Part shown: in pieces, positions 63,289 to 64,000 of the stretch | Position numbering within the stretch: the stretch's first letter is position 1 | Layout of the letters: each line of letters begins with the position of its first letter | Source: Niallia sp. FSL W8-0635 | GTDB lineage: Bacteria > Bacillota > Bacilli > Bacillales > Cytobacillaceae | Direction: 5' to 3' | NCBI RefSeq assembly: GCF_038007965.1 | Contig: NZ_JBBOYD010000001.1 | Location: forward strand, 102,501 to 166,500 | DNA: 64,000 nucleotides | Program-made: the position numbers and the translations under genes | Notes under the pieces: generated by a model | Database searches by the model: none | Told to the model about the DNA's origin: nothing | What the model saw: the letters and a program-made list of their open reading frames with translations, nothing else

Positions 63289-64000
63289 ATGTTAGGATGG
63301 GTTAAGCTTTATCGGGATTTATTGCATAAGCCTATTTGGATAGAATCCACACCGGAACAAAAAACCATTCTAATAACACTTCTTTTGATGGTTAATCATC
63401 AAGAAAAACAATGGGAATGGCAAGGGGAACCTTATAACGTTACCGCTGGCCAGGTAATTACAAGCTTGGAATCCATTGTTGAAAAATGCGGTAAGGGGAT
63501 TTCAATTCAAAACGTAAGAACTGCAATAAAGCGGTTTGAAAAATTCGGTTTTCTAACAAATGAATCAACAAACAAAAATAGGCTTATAACCATTAATAAT
63601 TGGGAGGATTATCAGAATAATGGAGATGGATTAACAAGCAACTTAACAGGCGGCCAACAATCAATTAACAATCGACTAACAACTAACAAGAATGATAAAA
63701 AATTAAAGAATGATAAAGAAGTAAAAGATTCTTATTGTCGCAAGTCAAAAACTTACGACGAAAAAAGCATACCGTATCAATTAGCATTAAGACTTTTAAA
63801 TAACATTAGGGAAAATAATCCGGGATTTAAAGAACCAAATCTTCAAAAATGGTCGGATGACTTTCGTTTAATGATAGAAAGGGACAATCGTTTACCAGAA
63901 GAAATATCCACCGTGATTGATTGGTGTCAGCAAGATTCCTTTTGGAAGACAAATATACTTTCTCCATCAAAATTAAGAAAACAGTATGATCAATTGGTTC
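63289..64000 (+). CDS. Phage-type replication initiation protein, 3' end outside window
   Basis: The frame is open from ATG 63289 to the window edge (237 codons). The N-terminal part (GWVKLYRDLLHKPIW) resembles the winged-helix domain of phage replisome organisers; a polar Asn/Lys/Thr-rich linker spans about residues 113-152; the C-terminal part (WSDDFRLMIERDNRLPEEI, WCQQDSFWKTNILSPSKLR) matches DNA replication proteins of Firmicute phages. It supports a temperate phage or phage-like element rather than a bare island. No stop codon is seen. Confidence 0.75.
   Translation, partial: MLGWVKLYRDLLHKPIWIESTPEQKTILITLLLMVNHQEKQWEWQGEPYNVTAGQVITSLESIVEKCGKGISIQNVRTAIKRFEKFGFLTNESTNKNRLITINNWEDYQNNGDGLTSNLTGGQQSINNRLTTNKNDKKLKNDKEVKDSYCRKSKTYDEKSIPYQLALRLLNNIRENNPGFKEPNLQKWSDDFRLMIERDNRLPEEISTVIDWCQQDSFWKTNILSPSKLRKQYDQLV

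Overview
The window is the ribosomal-protein superregion of a low-GC Bacillaceae chromosome, followed by the left end of an integrated mobile element. Gene order (rRNA operon, nine-tRNA cluster, rRNA operon, ctsR-mcsA-mcsB-clpC, then the rif, str, S10, spc and alpha gene blocks) follows the Bacillus subtilis rrnJ-trnJ-rrnW-ctsR region closely. From memory, the 16S gene resembles the Niallia / former 'Bacillus circulans' group; I could not verify this by search.

Layout. 1-1901: 3' part of a 23S gene and its 5S. 1911-2725: nine tRNA genes (Val, Thr, Lys, Leu, Gly, Leu, Arg, Pro, Ala). 2736-7863: complete rRNA operon with promoter, 16S, 23S, 5S and terminator. 8136-12848: CtsR-controlled proteolysis operon. 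12969-23567: radA, yacL, ispD-ispF, gltX, a Cys-type T-box with cysE-cysS, mrnC, rlmB, rae1 (yacP) and sigH. 23674-35804: rpmG, secE, nusG, rplKA, an L10 leader with rplJL, ybxB and rpoBC. 36029-40784: ybxF, rpsL, rpsG, fusA, tuf. 41038-55963: S10-spc-alpha block down to rplQ. 56392-60829: ecfA1-ecfA2-ecfT, truA, rplM-rpsI. 60848-64000: mobile-element end with a tyrosine integrase, a phage-type repressor, a divergent HTH protein, an excisionase-like protein and a replication protein cut by the window edge.

Functionally the window holds most of the core of gene expression (ribosome, RNA polymerase core subunits alpha, beta and beta', elongation factors, SecYE), two aminoacyl-tRNA synthetases, and stress proteolysis. 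RNA-level control is visible: a T-box, an L10 leader with terminator, structured leaders before the S10 operon and rplM, and several intergenic hairpins.

The most unusual result is gene decay inside the spc operon. Between adk and infA, where map (methionine aminopeptidase) and a small KOW-domain gene normally sit, there are only frameshifted, stop-riddled remnants of both, and the best infA promoter candidate lies inside the second remnant. disA is also missing from its usual place between radA and yacL. I found no convincing new multi-gene defence or signalling system; the accessory DNA is limited to the last 3.1 kb.
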